Shown piece after piece: positions 8,245 to 18,025 of a DNA stretch of 41,030 nt (positions are counted from its first letter, which is position 1; each line of letters opens with the position of its first letter). Origin of the DNA: a bacterium. Lineage in GTDB: Bacteria > UBP14 > UBA6098. The DNA lies in contig JAGLDC010000050.1 in NCBI GenBank assembly GCA_023145965.1, positions 1 through 41,030 of the forward strand. Reading direction: 5' to 3'. The position numbers were made by a program, and so were the translations under genes. The notes beneath the pieces were generated by a model. That model was not told the DNA's origin. It made no database searches and worked only from the letters and a program-made list of their open reading frames with translations.

Positions 8245-9393
8245 TTAGTTAAATAGGTCTTTCAATCTACTGAAAATATTTTCGTCATTATGCTCGGCGG
8301 AATGCTCGGAGTCGAATTCTGCTAATTCTGCGAAAACTTCCTTTTCCTTTTTACTCAACCTCGTCGGAGTGCGAATGAAAGCCGTCACTACTATATCGCC
8401 CCTCGACCTTGAATTCAATGCCGGTAATCCAGAGCCTTTTAGCTTGAATGTTTGACCGAATTGAGTTCCAGAAGGGATTTTTAGCGCTTTATCCTCGCCC
8501 TCGAGGGTTGGAATTTTTACCTCCGCGCCAAGTGCGGCCCGCGAGAAGGTCAATGGGAACCTTATGTAAAGGTCTTCGCCACGGCGATTGAAAACCTTAT
8601 GAGGAATTTCTTTGAAGAAAATAATAAGATTACCCGGAGGTCCTCCAGCAATACCAGCATTGCCTTTTCCATCCATAACAAGATAATTCCCTTCGGAAAC
8701 ACCGGGTGGCACTTCAAAATCTATCGATTGGCTTCCATCGATACGACCTTCACCAGAACACTTTGGGCAATGTGCTGTTACAGTGGTGCCTGTTCCACCG
8801 CAAGTCGAGCAGGTTGTAACTGTAGATATTGAGCCGAGAAGGGAAGCCCTTACTGTGCGCCTACGGCCGGTCCCGCCACAATCCGGACAGGTTTTTTCTT
8901 TCGCACCCGCAGGAATACCACTTCCCCCACACTCCTTGCATACATATTTTTTGGATAATTTAATTTTCTTCTTGGCCCCGCTGAGTATTTCTTCGAGCGA
9001 AACTTTAACCGTCACCTGAAGGTCGCCACCCTTTCTGCTTCTGGAAGCGCGACCACTACCACCAAATCCACCACCAAAGAAACTACCACCGAAAGGGTCC
9101 ACTCCACCAACAGCCTCCATAAACATTCTTAAAGCGTCAGATATATCGAATCCCCCCATACCAGCAAAGGGATCTTGAGAACGCCCAGTTGTGCCGTAAG
9201 TATCGTATTGCCGCCTTTTCTGTGGGTCCGAAAGTATAGCATAAGCCCCAGATAACTCTTTAAAGAGATTCTCTGCTTCGGGATCGGAATTAGTATCCGG
9301 ATGGCATTCCTTCGCTTTTTGTCTGTATGCTCTTTTAAGTTCTTCTTCAGTAGCGCTGCGATTTACACCTAATATTTCGTAAAGATCTTTCAA
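8245..9393 (-). CDS. dnaJ: Chaperone DnaJ (type I)
   Basis: Hsp40 co-chaperone that delivers substrates to DnaK and stimulates its ATPase. 382 residues. The J domain is at the N-terminus with HPD at 31-33; a Gly/Phe-rich linker follows (about 75-120). All four zinc-centre motifs are present: CKECGGSG, CPDCGGTG, CSTCGGTG and CPKCSGEG. The substrate-binding C-terminal domains follow. Two bases separate it from grpE, so the two are one operon. dnaK itself is not in the window. Confidence 0.98.
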   Translation of the reverse strand: MKDLYEILGVNRSATEEELKRAYRQKAKECHPDTNSDPEAENLFKELSGAYAILSDPQKRRQYDTYGTTGRSQDPFAGMGGFDISDALRMFMEAVGGVDPFGGSFFGGGFGGSGRASRSRKGGDLQVTVKVSLEEILSGAKKKIKLSKKYVCKECGGSGIPAGAKEKTCPDCGGTGRRRTVRASLLGSISTVTTCSTCGGTGTTVTAHCPKCSGEGRIDGSQSIDFEVPPGVSEGNYLVMDGKGNAGIAGGPPGNLIIFFKEIPHKVFNRRGEDLYIRFPLTFSRAALGAEVKIPTLEGEDKALKIPSGTQFGQTFKLKGSGLPALNSRSRGDIVVTAFIRTPTRLSKKEKEVFAELAEFDSEHSAEHNDENIFSRLKDLFN

Positions 9394-9395
9394 AT

Positions 9396-9929
9396 CTAGT
9401 CCTTTTCGTCTTCCAAATGGTTGGAAACCAAGACTTTAGCAGGCCTGATAAGTCGTTCACCACACTTAAATCCTTTTTGTAAAACTCCCACTACTGTATT
9501 CTCCTTTTCATCCGATGGCACCATTGCCACTGCTTCGTGTATCTGGGGGTCAAAACAATCGCCGATCTCGCAAACCGTATGTATATCTTCAGAATGCAGC
9601 ATATCCACAAATTGCTTGTGAATAAGGTCTATCCCCTCGACAAGCAAATCGACTGATGGTGGTTCCTCATAGGATTGAATTGCCCTTTCGAAGTTATCGA
9701 GAACATCTAGAATTTTGAGTAGCAGGGCATCCCTAGCTGCAGAAACCATTTCGCTGAAATTTTTCGTTTGGCGTTTTTTATAATTATCATATTCCGCCGC
9801 AAGCCTCAGATAGGCATCGTTTAATCGTTCCTTCTCTTCCTTTAACGACTCGATCTCAGCCGTCAGGTTTTCTAAGTTATCGGTTTTCTGTTCTTTAATT
9901 TCTTTTCCCTTTTTTTTCTTATCACCCAT
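9396..9929 (-). CDS. grpE: Nucleotide exchange factor GrpE
   Basis: Releases ADP from DnaK. 177 residues. A charged Lys/Glu-rich N-terminus leads into a long coiled-coil helix (about 20-75, with LAAEYDNYKKRQ), then the beta domain with GDCFDPQIHEAV and the C-terminal KGFKCGERLIRPAKVLVS. It is first in the grpE-dnaJ pair and has its own promoter (10004-10031) separate from hrcA, about 200 bp downstream of the hrcA stop. Confidence 0.96.
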   Translation of the reverse strand: MGDKKKKGKEIKEQKTDNLENLTAEIESLKEEKERLNDAYLRLAAEYDNYKKRQTKNFSEMVSAARDALLLKILDVLDNFERAIQSYEEPPSVDLLVEGIDLIHKQFVDMLHSEDIHTVCEIGDCFDPQIHEAVAMVPSDEKENTVVGVLQKGFKCGERLIRPAKVLVSNHLEDEKD

Positions 9930-9982
9930 TATTTCTCCATAACTTCTTCTTATATTATTGAATAATGATGTCGCGAGCCTGT

Positions 9983-9999
9983 GGTTAAGCTAATTAACC
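9983..9999. repeat. Inverted repeat at the grpE transcription start
   Basis: GGTTAA-GCTAA-TTAACC, perfect 6-bp arms around a 5-bp centre, placed 4 bp downstream of the -10 box, so it probably spans the start point. It is not a CIRCE sequence. It is a plausible operator for a regulator other than HrcA, or chance in AT-rich DNA. Confidence 0.35.
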
Positions 10000-10003
10000 G
10001 CAT

Positions 10004-10031
10004 AAGATAAACATAACCTTGAATATGTCAA
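10004..10031 (-). promoter_or_regulatory. Promoter of grpE-dnaJ
   Basis: Minus strand: -35 TTGACA (10026-10031), 16-bp spacer, -10 TATCTT (10004-10009). The leader to the grpE ATG is about 65 bases. The box pair resembles those before fhs and the giant surface-protein gene. Confidence 0.6.
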
Positions 10032-10128
10032 AAAGTATTATGTTATTAAACCTCATCTTATATATGATTACAATTCTTAAAATAGTCAAAAACTAATATT
10101 TAATTAGATGCCTCTAAATTAATGATTT

Positions 10129-11133
10129 TTATCTCCCAAAAGATTTAGACAGGGCGTCTCGAGCATATATTAATATGCTTATTGCACGAGCGTAATCCAT
10201 ACGAATGGGGCCTAAAAGGCCGACTATCCCACAATTAGTGGCTATCGGGAACTCGCAGGTAACTATAGACAAATCGTTCATGGAGCCACCAATACGAATG
10301 CTCAATGGTTGCCCATGCGAAACCGCAAGTAACCGCGTAAGATTCTGCCTGTTTTCGAGGAGAGAGATCAGGCCGCCAAGGTTAGAGGTTTCTCTGAATT
10401 CAGGTTTTTCCAGCAGCTGGCTCGTGCCGTAATAGTGAAGGCATTCCTCCTGGTCGAAATGGAATATCGTATCTACCGAGTTTATCAAGCGCAGAAGGAA
10501 AGCCTCTTTCAAACTAACTATATCTTCGAAGCGTTTTTCGATATTAACTCGTATCTCGCCGAATGTCTTTCCGGAGAGCCTTTCGTTAACCAAATCCACA
10601 ACAATATTCAGTTTTCGAAAATCTATATTATAGCTAAAACGTAGTGGAACGCTTTTCACCATACCACTCGTTGTAGAAACGATAAGGAAAACCTCCATGG
10701 GCGATGCCGGGATATACTCGACCCGGAAAAGTTTCAAATCCTCGCCGTGTGGCGCAACTACTATCCCAAGCTGTTTACTCAGTTTGGCCAAAGTTCGCGC
10801 GACACCATCGAGTAACTCGTTTGTATTAGTATAGAAAGTCGAAGAAGAACTATCAATTTCCGCAATCTCGCTCTCTTTTAGTTTTTGGGGATCCATTAAA
10901 TTCGAAACGTAATAACGAAAGCCATCGTTTGTAGGAACTCGTCCTGCGCTGGTGTGAGGCTTTTCGATAGCACCTTTAGCTTCTAAATTCACGAAGATAT
11001 TGCGAATAGTCGCAGAAGATATCGTCGAGCCCAGGCGCTCGGCGATAGTCTTGCTTCCGACCGGATGCGCCGTCTCTATAAAAACCTCGGTGAGGAGTTT
11101 TAAGATAGATGATTCTCTGTCTGTCAGTTCCAC
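10129..11133 (-). CDS. hrcA: Heat-inducible transcription repressor HrcA
   Basis: Represses class I heat-shock operons by binding the CIRCE element; GroEL is known to help it stay active. 334 residues, normal length. The N-terminal winged helix-turn-helix is at about 1-75, with SSATIRNIFVNLEAKGAI and the family signature KPHTSAGRVPTNDGFRYYV. The HrcA effector domain and LLGPIRMDYARAI near the end complete the protein. The start codon is GTG (11131-11133). It lies downstream of the groEL terminator, so it is probably transcribed separately; no CIRCE site is visible in front of it. The target site before groES (13222-13248) is in the same window. Confidence 0.96.
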   Translation of the reverse strand: MELTDRESSILKLLTEVFIETAHPVGSKTIAERLGSTISSATIRNIFVNLEAKGAIEKPHTSAGRVPTNDGFRYYVSNLMDPQKLKESEIAEIDSSSSTFYTNTNELLDGVARTLAKLSKQLGIVVAPHGEDLKLFRVEYIPASPMEVFLIVSTTSGMVKSVPLRFSYNIDFRKLNIVVDLVNERLSGKTFGEIRVNIEKRFEDIVSLKEAFLLRLINSVDTIFHFDQEECLHYYGTSQLLEKPEFRETSNLGGLISLLENRQNLTRLLAVSHGQPLSIRIGGSMNDLSIVTCEFPIATNCGIVGLLGPIRMDYARAISILIYARDALSKSFGR

Positions 11134-11161
11134 AATTACTCTCTGAGCACTTCCTATAAAC

Positions 11162-11186
11162 CATAAACCAAAGCTTGTGGTTTATG
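11162..11186. repeat. Perfect 9-bp inverted repeat in the hrcA upstream region
   Basis: CATAAACCA-AAGCTTG-TGGTTTATG, 29-53 bases upstream of the hrcA GTG and about 20 bp past the groEL terminator. No T-tract follows it on either strand, so a regulatory site or an mRNA leader hairpin is more likely than a terminator. Confidence 0.45.
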
Positions 11187-11203
11187 AGGGCTACCAATTA
11201 AAT

Positions 11204-11227
11204 TAAAAAGGGGGCTATAGCCCCCCT
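11204..11227 (-). terminator. Rho-independent terminator of groES-groEL
   Basis: Minus strand: GGGGGC-TATA-GCCCCC stem (11210-11225) followed by TTTTTAA. It begins about 25 bp after the groEL stop and separates groESL from hrcA. Confidence 0.88.
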
Positions 11228-11248
11228 TTATTATCGAGTTTATCTGTA

Positions 11249-13175
<1,927 letters not shown>

Positions 13176-13221
13176 GTGTTCCTCCTTGTGAGTTATGTTT
13201 TTCAATTTGGGTTTTCAATGA

Positions 13222-13248
13222 TTAGCACTCTAACAATTAGAGTGCCAA
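13222..13248. promoter_or_regulatory. CIRCE operator (HrcA binding site)
   Basis: TTAGCACTC-N9-GAGTGCCAA, which matches the CIRCE consensus with one mismatch in 18. It lies 9 bp downstream of the groES -10 box, where HrcA binding would block transcription. Confidence 0.93.
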
Positions 13249-13257
13249 ATTCGTGTA

Positions 13258-13285
13258 AATATATCCAAGGGATAAAAGATGTCAA
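13258..13285 (-). promoter_or_regulatory. Promoter of groES-groEL
   Basis: Minus strand: -35 TTGACA (13280-13285), 16-bp spacer, -10 TATATT (13258-13263), with CIRCE directly downstream. It looks like a housekeeping sigma site, as expected for HrcA/CIRCE control. Confidence 0.75.
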
Positions 13286-13400
13286 GAGAAAATCTAAAAG
13301 TAACTACCAAAATAAAGTGGGGTAGCTAGAACTATCCAAAACCCAATATGCCAATTCAAGCTCTTAATAAATTACTAAACTAAGGCAATGGCGCGGGTAG

Positions 13401-13529
13401 GGCGATGGCGCGAATTTTGCCGTAATTGCAAATTTCGTGACAGAAAGGTGGTGATCTGGTGGATTTTTGCCCAAGCTATTTAAGCTGTTAACAACCTATG
13501 ATACTTATAGCAAAAATCGTGACATCGCC
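13401..13529. repeat. Dispersed intergenic repeat, copy 1 (alternating inverted arms)
   Basis: Between fhs and groES, a 457-bp stretch (13176-13632) holds no gene. Its middle carries a repeat also found at 29984-30120. The ends form a 20-bp terminal inverted repeat (13401-13420 against 13510-13529, 17 of 20 paired). Two inner arms, at 13428-13443 (GCAAATTTCGTGACAG) and 13461-13470 (GGATTTTTGC), are further copies of the same unit in alternating orientation. Transcripts could fold into two hairpins. Apart from this, CIRCE and the groES promoter I see nothing in the gap. Confidence 0.75.
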
Positions 13530-13632
13530 GATATCTATAATGAAAAACGACGTTTGCCCTTAAACTTCGATTTAGTTATTAATCCAGTTGCTAAAGACTA
13601 AACTGCTCAAAGTTTTTCTTAGTTACATCGCC

Positions 13633-15279
13633 CTAAAACAACCCAGAAATATTTCCATCAGAGTCTATATCGATACTATCGGCTGCAGGTTTCGAGGGTA
13701 ATCCCGGCATAAGGAGAACGTCTCCACACACTACTACTACAAAACCTGCGCCAGCATTGACATAAGCACTATCAACGACGAAAGTGTAATCCCTCGGACG
13801 ACCTCTAAGTTTCTTATTGTCCGATAACGAGGCGGGGGTTTTCGCTATTATCAGATGTAGCTTATCGAAACCAAGAGCTGTAAGATTTTTATTAATATTA
13901 CCTTTAGCTCGGTTTGAATAGGTTATATTGCCAGCACCATAAACCCTTTTAGCGATTATCTCAATCTTCTCTGTTATTGACATATTCTTATTGTATATAG
14001 GTTGGACCTTGGCGCCGCTGTGAACACTTTCTGAAACTGCTTCCGCCAACTCGATGCAACCATCACCTCCACCGTTATAAGGATCACAAATTACAGCGGA
14101 AACCCCTTTGTTCCTGGCTCGTTTCAACACAATTTCGATCTCTTCCGGATCGTTATCCGAAAATTTATTAACTGCGACAATAATAGGCAAACCAAAGTTC
14201 TGCATATTCTCTATATGAGCATCGAGGTTTTCCAGACCTTTCTTCAAAGCCTCGACATTTTTCCCAATTAGGTTTTTTTTGTCAAGACCGCCATGATATT
14301 TCAAAGCCCTAATAGTCGTAACTAAAACAACGGTATCAACATCGAATTTTCCAACTTGAGATACAAAATCGAGGAATTTTTCCCCTCCAAGATCTGAGCC
14401 GAAGCCAGCTTCGGTAATAGTTACGTCCGAATACGCCTGCGCAAGGCGTATTGCCTGAATAGAGTTGGTTCCATGAGCAATATTTGCGAATGGACCACCA
14501 TGGATTATCGCGGGGGTTCCTTCGCATGTTTGAACTATATTAGGTTTGATCGCATCCTTAAGAAGTAATGCCAGTGCTCCCACTGCATTAAGGTCCTTTG
14601 CTAAAACAGGTTTACGGCTTCTAGTATAGCCAAGCACGATCTTTCCAATGCGCTCTTTCATATCATTAAAATCATCTGCAAGACAGAGAATGGCCATTAT
14701 TTCGGATGCAACAGAAATAATGAATTTATCCTCGCGAACAAACCCATTCGCAGTGCCACCCATCCCAACTACCACATGCCTGAGTGCCCTATCATTCATA
14801 TCCAGAACGCGCGACCATGTGATTCTCCGAGGGTCGATATCTAGTTTATTGCCATGATGGATGTGATTATCCAACATCGCAGCAAGAAGGTTATTCGCTG
14901 TGGTTACAGCATGAATATCACCTGTAAAGTGCAAGTCAATTTCATCCTCGGGAAGGACAGTGGAAGCACCTCCGCCAGTCGCACCTCCTTTTATCCCGAA
15001 CGTTGGCCCCAAAGAAGGTTCGCGCAAAGTAACTATCGATTTTATCCCAATCTTATTTAGCGCCATTGAAAGACCGATAGAGGTCGTTGTTTTTCCCTCT
15101 CCTGCCGGTGTCGGTGTAGTTGCAGTTACTAAAACCTGCTTGCCTTTGGGCCTTCCATCGGTCAAATCACTGATGTTCGGATAAATCTTGGCTTTGTAAG
15201 GACCGAAATAGTATAAGTCCTTTTCATCAAGGCCAACTTGCTTTGCAATTTCCGATATGTGTTTCATTTGGTAAGTCAT
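13633..15279 (-). CDS. fhs: Formate-tetrahydrofolate ligase
   Basis: Makes 10-formyl-THF from formate, THF and ATP, feeding one-carbon metabolism (purines, formyl-Met, or the methyl branch of acetyl-CoA synthesis). 548 residues, normal length. The ATP-binding TPTPAGEGKTTTS lies at about 55-67, and FGIKGGATGGG, RRITWSRVLDMNDRALR and FANIAHGTNS follow as in the family. AAAGGAGAAGG precedes the chosen ATG. It stands alone with its own promoter; no folD or CODH/ACS genes are in the window, so its pathway role cannot be decided here. Confidence 0.98.
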   Translation of the reverse strand: MTYQMKHISEIAKQVGLDEKDLYYFGPYKAKIYPNISDLTDGRPKGKQVLVTATTPTPAGEGKTTTSIGLSMALNKIGIKSIVTLREPSLGPTFGIKGGATGGGASTVLPEDEIDLHFTGDIHAVTTANNLLAAMLDNHIHHGNKLDIDPRRITWSRVLDMNDRALRHVVVGMGGTANGFVREDKFIISVASEIMAILCLADDFNDMKERIGKIVLGYTRSRKPVLAKDLNAVGALALLLKDAIKPNIVQTCEGTPAIIHGGPFANIAHGTNSIQAIRLAQAYSDVTITEAGFGSDLGGEKFLDFVSQVGKFDVDTVVLVTTIRALKYHGGLDKKNLIGKNVEALKKGLENLDAHIENMQNFGLPIIVAVNKFSDNDPEEIEIVLKRARNKGVSAVICDPYNGGGDGCIELAEAVSESVHSGAKVQPIYNKNMSITEKIEIIAKRVYGAGNITYSNRAKGNINKNLTALGFDKLHLIIAKTPASLSDNKKLRGRPRDYTFVVDSAYVNAGAGFVVVVCGDVLLMPGLPSKPAADSIDIDSDGNISGLF

Positions 15280-15302
15280 ACCTTCTCCTTTCAGTTTTAT
15301 AG

Positions 15303-15331
15303 AAGATATGACTTTTATACAATACAGTCAA
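15303..15331 (-). promoter_or_regulatory. Promoter of fhs
   Basis: Minus strand: -35 TTGACT (15326-15331), 17-bp spacer, -10 TATCTT (15303-15308), about 25 bases before the ATG. No riboswitch-like structure is evident in the short leader. Confidence 0.6.
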
Positions 15332-15449
15332 TATCTTTTAGTATTACTGTCAACAAGAAAAGAGATTAAGGTATCAGGAAACTCAATTTAACAGAAATTC
15401 AGTATGGCAATTCCTAAATCGCCCTATTGAATATAATAAAAATTTACAA

Positions 15450-16907
15450 TTAAAGACCGAATCGAGGTAACTCCATTTTTGGAGTAGCGTATTCGCCAGC
15501 CTTAATTACATTGGTTGCAGAACCGGAGTTAAAGGGAAATCCGGCTGTAATAACGTAATGATCGCCTTTTTCGATAAGCCCTTGTTTTGCTGCTGTATCT
15601 AATGATATTCTAATCAGTTCATCGAAATCGTCAATCTCTGGTATTTCCTTTGGGATAACCCCCCAAAATGAGCCGAGACGGTGAAAAGTATCTTTTTTAT
15701 GAGTAAGGGCATAAATCATTGCCTCAGGGCGATAACATGAAATCATCTTCGCAGTGAAACCACTACTGGTGGGACATATAATGACAGGTGCGTTAAGAGT
15801 TCGAGATAAACCTGCCGCCGAACCGGACACAGCCATAGGCACTGAAATCTCCTGAGGGATTTCCTCCTTGCGGAATCGCCTAAGAAAATGATAATCCTTT
15901 TCGGTCTCGATGGCTATTTGAGCCATTGTCTCGACAGCCTTTATCGGGTATTTACCGATTGCAGTTTCCTCTGAAAGAAGTAGCATATCTGCCCCATCGA
16001 GAATTGCATTAGCAATATCGGCAACCTCCGCTCTGGTGGGTCGTGGATTTCTTGTCATCGAAGCAAGCATCTGTGTAGCTATGACAACCGGTTTACCGCG
16101 TAAGTTAGCTTCATGGATTATTCTTTTTTGAATCCCCGGGACCTTTTCTTGCTGAACCTCAACACCTAAATCGCCTCGGGCAACGATAACCCCATCGGAT
16201 ATCCGAACTATCTCATTCAGGTGCTCGACTGCCTCGTGTTTCTCAATTTTTACAATAAAAGGTATGTATTTATCAACAGCACGAGCAATGTCTAAGAGCG
16301 GTTCTAAGTCTTCTGCAGAGCGCACAAAAGAGGGTGATACAAAATCGATCCCAAGAGAAATGCCCAATTTGAAGTCATCGATGTCCTTTTGAGTGACCGC
16401 AGGCACATCGAATGAACCATCTGGATAATTAATTCCTTTTCGCGAGGTTAATGTTCCATCCACAATGACTTCACATTCTACCTCCGGAGGTCTAACATCG
16501 ATTATCTTAACCTCGATCGAACCATCGGCAAGAAAAAGATAATGGCCCTTTTCTACATCATTGGCAAAGTTCTTATGATTTACAGGTAAACGATTTCCTA
16601 CATTATACTCGAGTGTAGAATCAAATATTATTTTCGAGCCCGCTTCCAGTTTAATCGATGGTTCCTTTAGGTCTCCAAGCCTAATCTTCTGCCCGCCTAA
16701 ATCCTGCAATATACTAACAGGAACCCTAAGGTTTTTTCTTACTTCTTTAATAAGAGCAATCGTGCGTTCGTGTTCTTGGATGCTACCGTGAGAAAAATTA
16801 AGCCTGAATGCGTTAACTCCAGCCTTAATAAGACCTTCAAGCATCTTGCGATTCGATGAAACCGGTCCGATTGTGGCAATAATTTTTGTTCTTCTCAAAT
16901 TCTTCAT
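15450..16907 (-). CDS. pyk: Pyruvate kinase
   Basis: Last ATP-forming step of glycolysis: phosphoenolpyruvate plus ADP gives pyruvate and ATP. 485 residues. The N-terminal RRTKIIATIGP and FRLNFSHG begin the barrel. VARGDLGVE, the active-site stretch IATQMLASM and LLSEETAIGKYP follow, and a C-terminal regulatory domain is present (about 355-480). AGAGGTTATATT precedes the ATG. The promoter at 16933-16960 has perfect consensus boxes, suggesting strong expression. Confidence 0.98.
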   Translation of the reverse strand: MKNLRRTKIIATIGPVSSNRKMLEGLIKAGVNAFRLNFSHGSIQEHERTIALIKEVRKNLRVPVSILQDLGGQKIRLGDLKEPSIKLEAGSKIIFDSTLEYNVGNRLPVNHKNFANDVEKGHYLFLADGSIEVKIIDVRPPEVECEVIVDGTLTSRKGINYPDGSFDVPAVTQKDIDDFKLGISLGIDFVSPSFVRSAEDLEPLLDIARAVDKYIPFIVKIEKHEAVEHLNEIVRISDGVIVARGDLGVEVQQEKVPGIQKRIIHEANLRGKPVVIATQMLASMTRNPRPTRAEVADIANAILDGADMLLLSEETAIGKYPIKAVETMAQIAIETEKDYHFLRRFRKEEIPQEISVPMAVSGSAAGLSRTLNAPVIICPTSSGFTAKMISCYRPEAMIYALTHKKDTFHRLGSFWGVIPKEIPEIDDFDELIRISLDTAAKQGLIEKGDHYVITAGFPFNSGSATNVIKAGEYATPKMELPRFGL

Positions 16908-16932
16908 AATATAACCTCTTCAAATGAATTTC

Positions 16933-16960
16933 ATTATAAGAACGAACCCGCATTTGTCAA
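16933..16960 (-). promoter_or_regulatory. Strong promoter of pyk
   Basis: Minus strand: -35 TTGACA (16955-16960), 16-bp spacer, -10 TATAAT (16933-16938). Both hexamers match the consensus exactly. Confidence 0.8.
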
Positions 16961-17053
16961 AACCCTACAGAAAATCCTCGATGTATGCATGTATTTGCTT
17001 CCCAACCTCAAAATTAACATTGAAGTTAAAATAAAAAACTGGGTAGCGGACTT

Positions 17054-17617
17054 TCAGATTTTCTTCACGATAACTGTGTCTTTGCGAATTCTAATCTCGG
17101 TTCCCGGAACAGCTTCACCACTCGACTTAAACCATCTTAGCAACTTTTTTCGGTCGGGCTGGGGAGTCAAAAATTCAGAGGGAAGCAGCGAACCGCTGAC
17201 GACCCCTAGATAAGGTGTTCCTGGCCTATATAAAATTGAAAAACAGCCCCTTTTCGTATTGCCTTGAGGAAGGAATTTCTTTAATCTGTTCTTTTTATCG
17301 TCGATTTTGGCCTGAATCCTCCCCTTTTTTTCAGAAAGATTATCTAATTCCATGCAAAGCTGTTCGATTATCGGGTCCGAAGATAATAGGTGCTCGATTT
17401 CTTTCGTTAACAACTCAATTAGTTTCTTAATATTTGAAGAATATTTTTCCGAAGCTGTAAGAAGTTTGTCGCTCAGGAATACTTGATAATCGGTTAATCT
17501 TTCGAGACCTATAGCCTTGTTTCTAATATTTGTTTCGAAAGCGCTTTCTATTTCACTCGTATCTACCGAAACCAAAGACCTCAATAAAATTGTATCCTCT
17601 TCAGATATTGAAATCAC
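17054..17617 (-). CDS. Coiled-coil protein downstream of acpS, function unknown
   Basis: 187 residues. I do not recognise a family. No signal peptide or membrane segment, so it is probably cytoplasmic. Residues 45-115 are rich in Leu, Lys and Glu with heptad-like spacing (IKKLIELLTKEIEHLL, LCMELDNLSEKKGRIQAKI), suggesting a coiled coil. A more globular C-terminal part holds GCFSILYRPGTPYLGVV and ends in alternating Ile/Val/Lys. The start is GTG (17615-17617) with GGAGGT at good spacing; it begins 16 bp after the acpS stop, so co-transcription with acpS is likely. Nothing visible names its job. Confidence 0.75.
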   Translation of the reverse strand: MISISEEDTILLRSLVSVDTSEIESAFETNIRNKAIGLERLTDYQVFLSDKLLTASEKYSSNIKKLIELLTKEIEHLLSSDPIIEQLCMELDNLSEKKGRIQAKIDDKKNRLKKFLPQGNTKRGCFSILYRPGTPYLGVVSGSLLPSEFLTPQPDRKKLLRWFKSSGEAVPGTEIRIRKDTVIVKKI

Positions 17618-17632
17618 AAGACCTCCATGAAT

Positions 17633-18010
17633 TTAACCCTCCAAAACAACCATCGCAATGGCGTTTCCCGCAGTATGGCTCAAAGATACATGAATCTTAT
17701 TAACGCCGAGTTTATCCGCAGCCTCCTTAGCTTTGTTTGACAAACTCAAAAAAGGGCGACCGAATTCGTCTTTCACAACGGATATATCTTTCCACTTTAT
17801 ACCCCCGCGAAGACCAGTTCCTATGGCCTTTAAAAAGGCCTCCTTTGCGGCAAACCTTCCTGCATAATTAATAGCTGGATTCTTTTTACTATTGCAATAG
17901 ACTATCTCGTTTTTCGCGAAGATGCGATTAATAATATCCTCGCCGTATTCTTCAGTGATCCGTTCTATACGAGGGATGTCTATTATATCAATTCCGATTC
18001 CGAGAATCAT
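17633..18010 (-). CDS. acpS: Holo-ACP synthase AcpS
   Basis: Attaches 4'-phosphopantetheine from CoA to apo-ACP, switching on the carrier used by the fatty-acid genes elsewhere in the window. 125 residues from the chosen start. The Mg-binding Asp8 is in GIGIDIIDI and Glu57 in RFAAKEAFLKA, both family hallmarks; HVSLSHTAGNAIA is near the end. An in-frame GTG at 18022 would give 129 residues, but it lies inside the likely Shine-Dalgarno GGTGA, so the ATG at 18010 is preferred. The gene follows the dehydrogenase at 18026 with no gap for a promoter. Confidence 0.95.
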   Translation of the reverse strand: MILGIGIDIIDIPRIERITEEYGEDIINRIFAKNEIVYCNSKKNPAINYAGRFAAKEAFLKAIGTGLRGGIKWKDISVVKDEFGRPFLSLSNKAKEAADKLGVNKIHVSLSHTAGNAIAMVVLEG

Positions 18011-18025
18011 GCTATTAATCACCCA

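Noticed and set aside
11134-11160. Possible CIRCE half-site (AAGTGCTCA) before hrcA
   Set aside because: Only one half with several mismatches, and no partner at the 9-base spacing.
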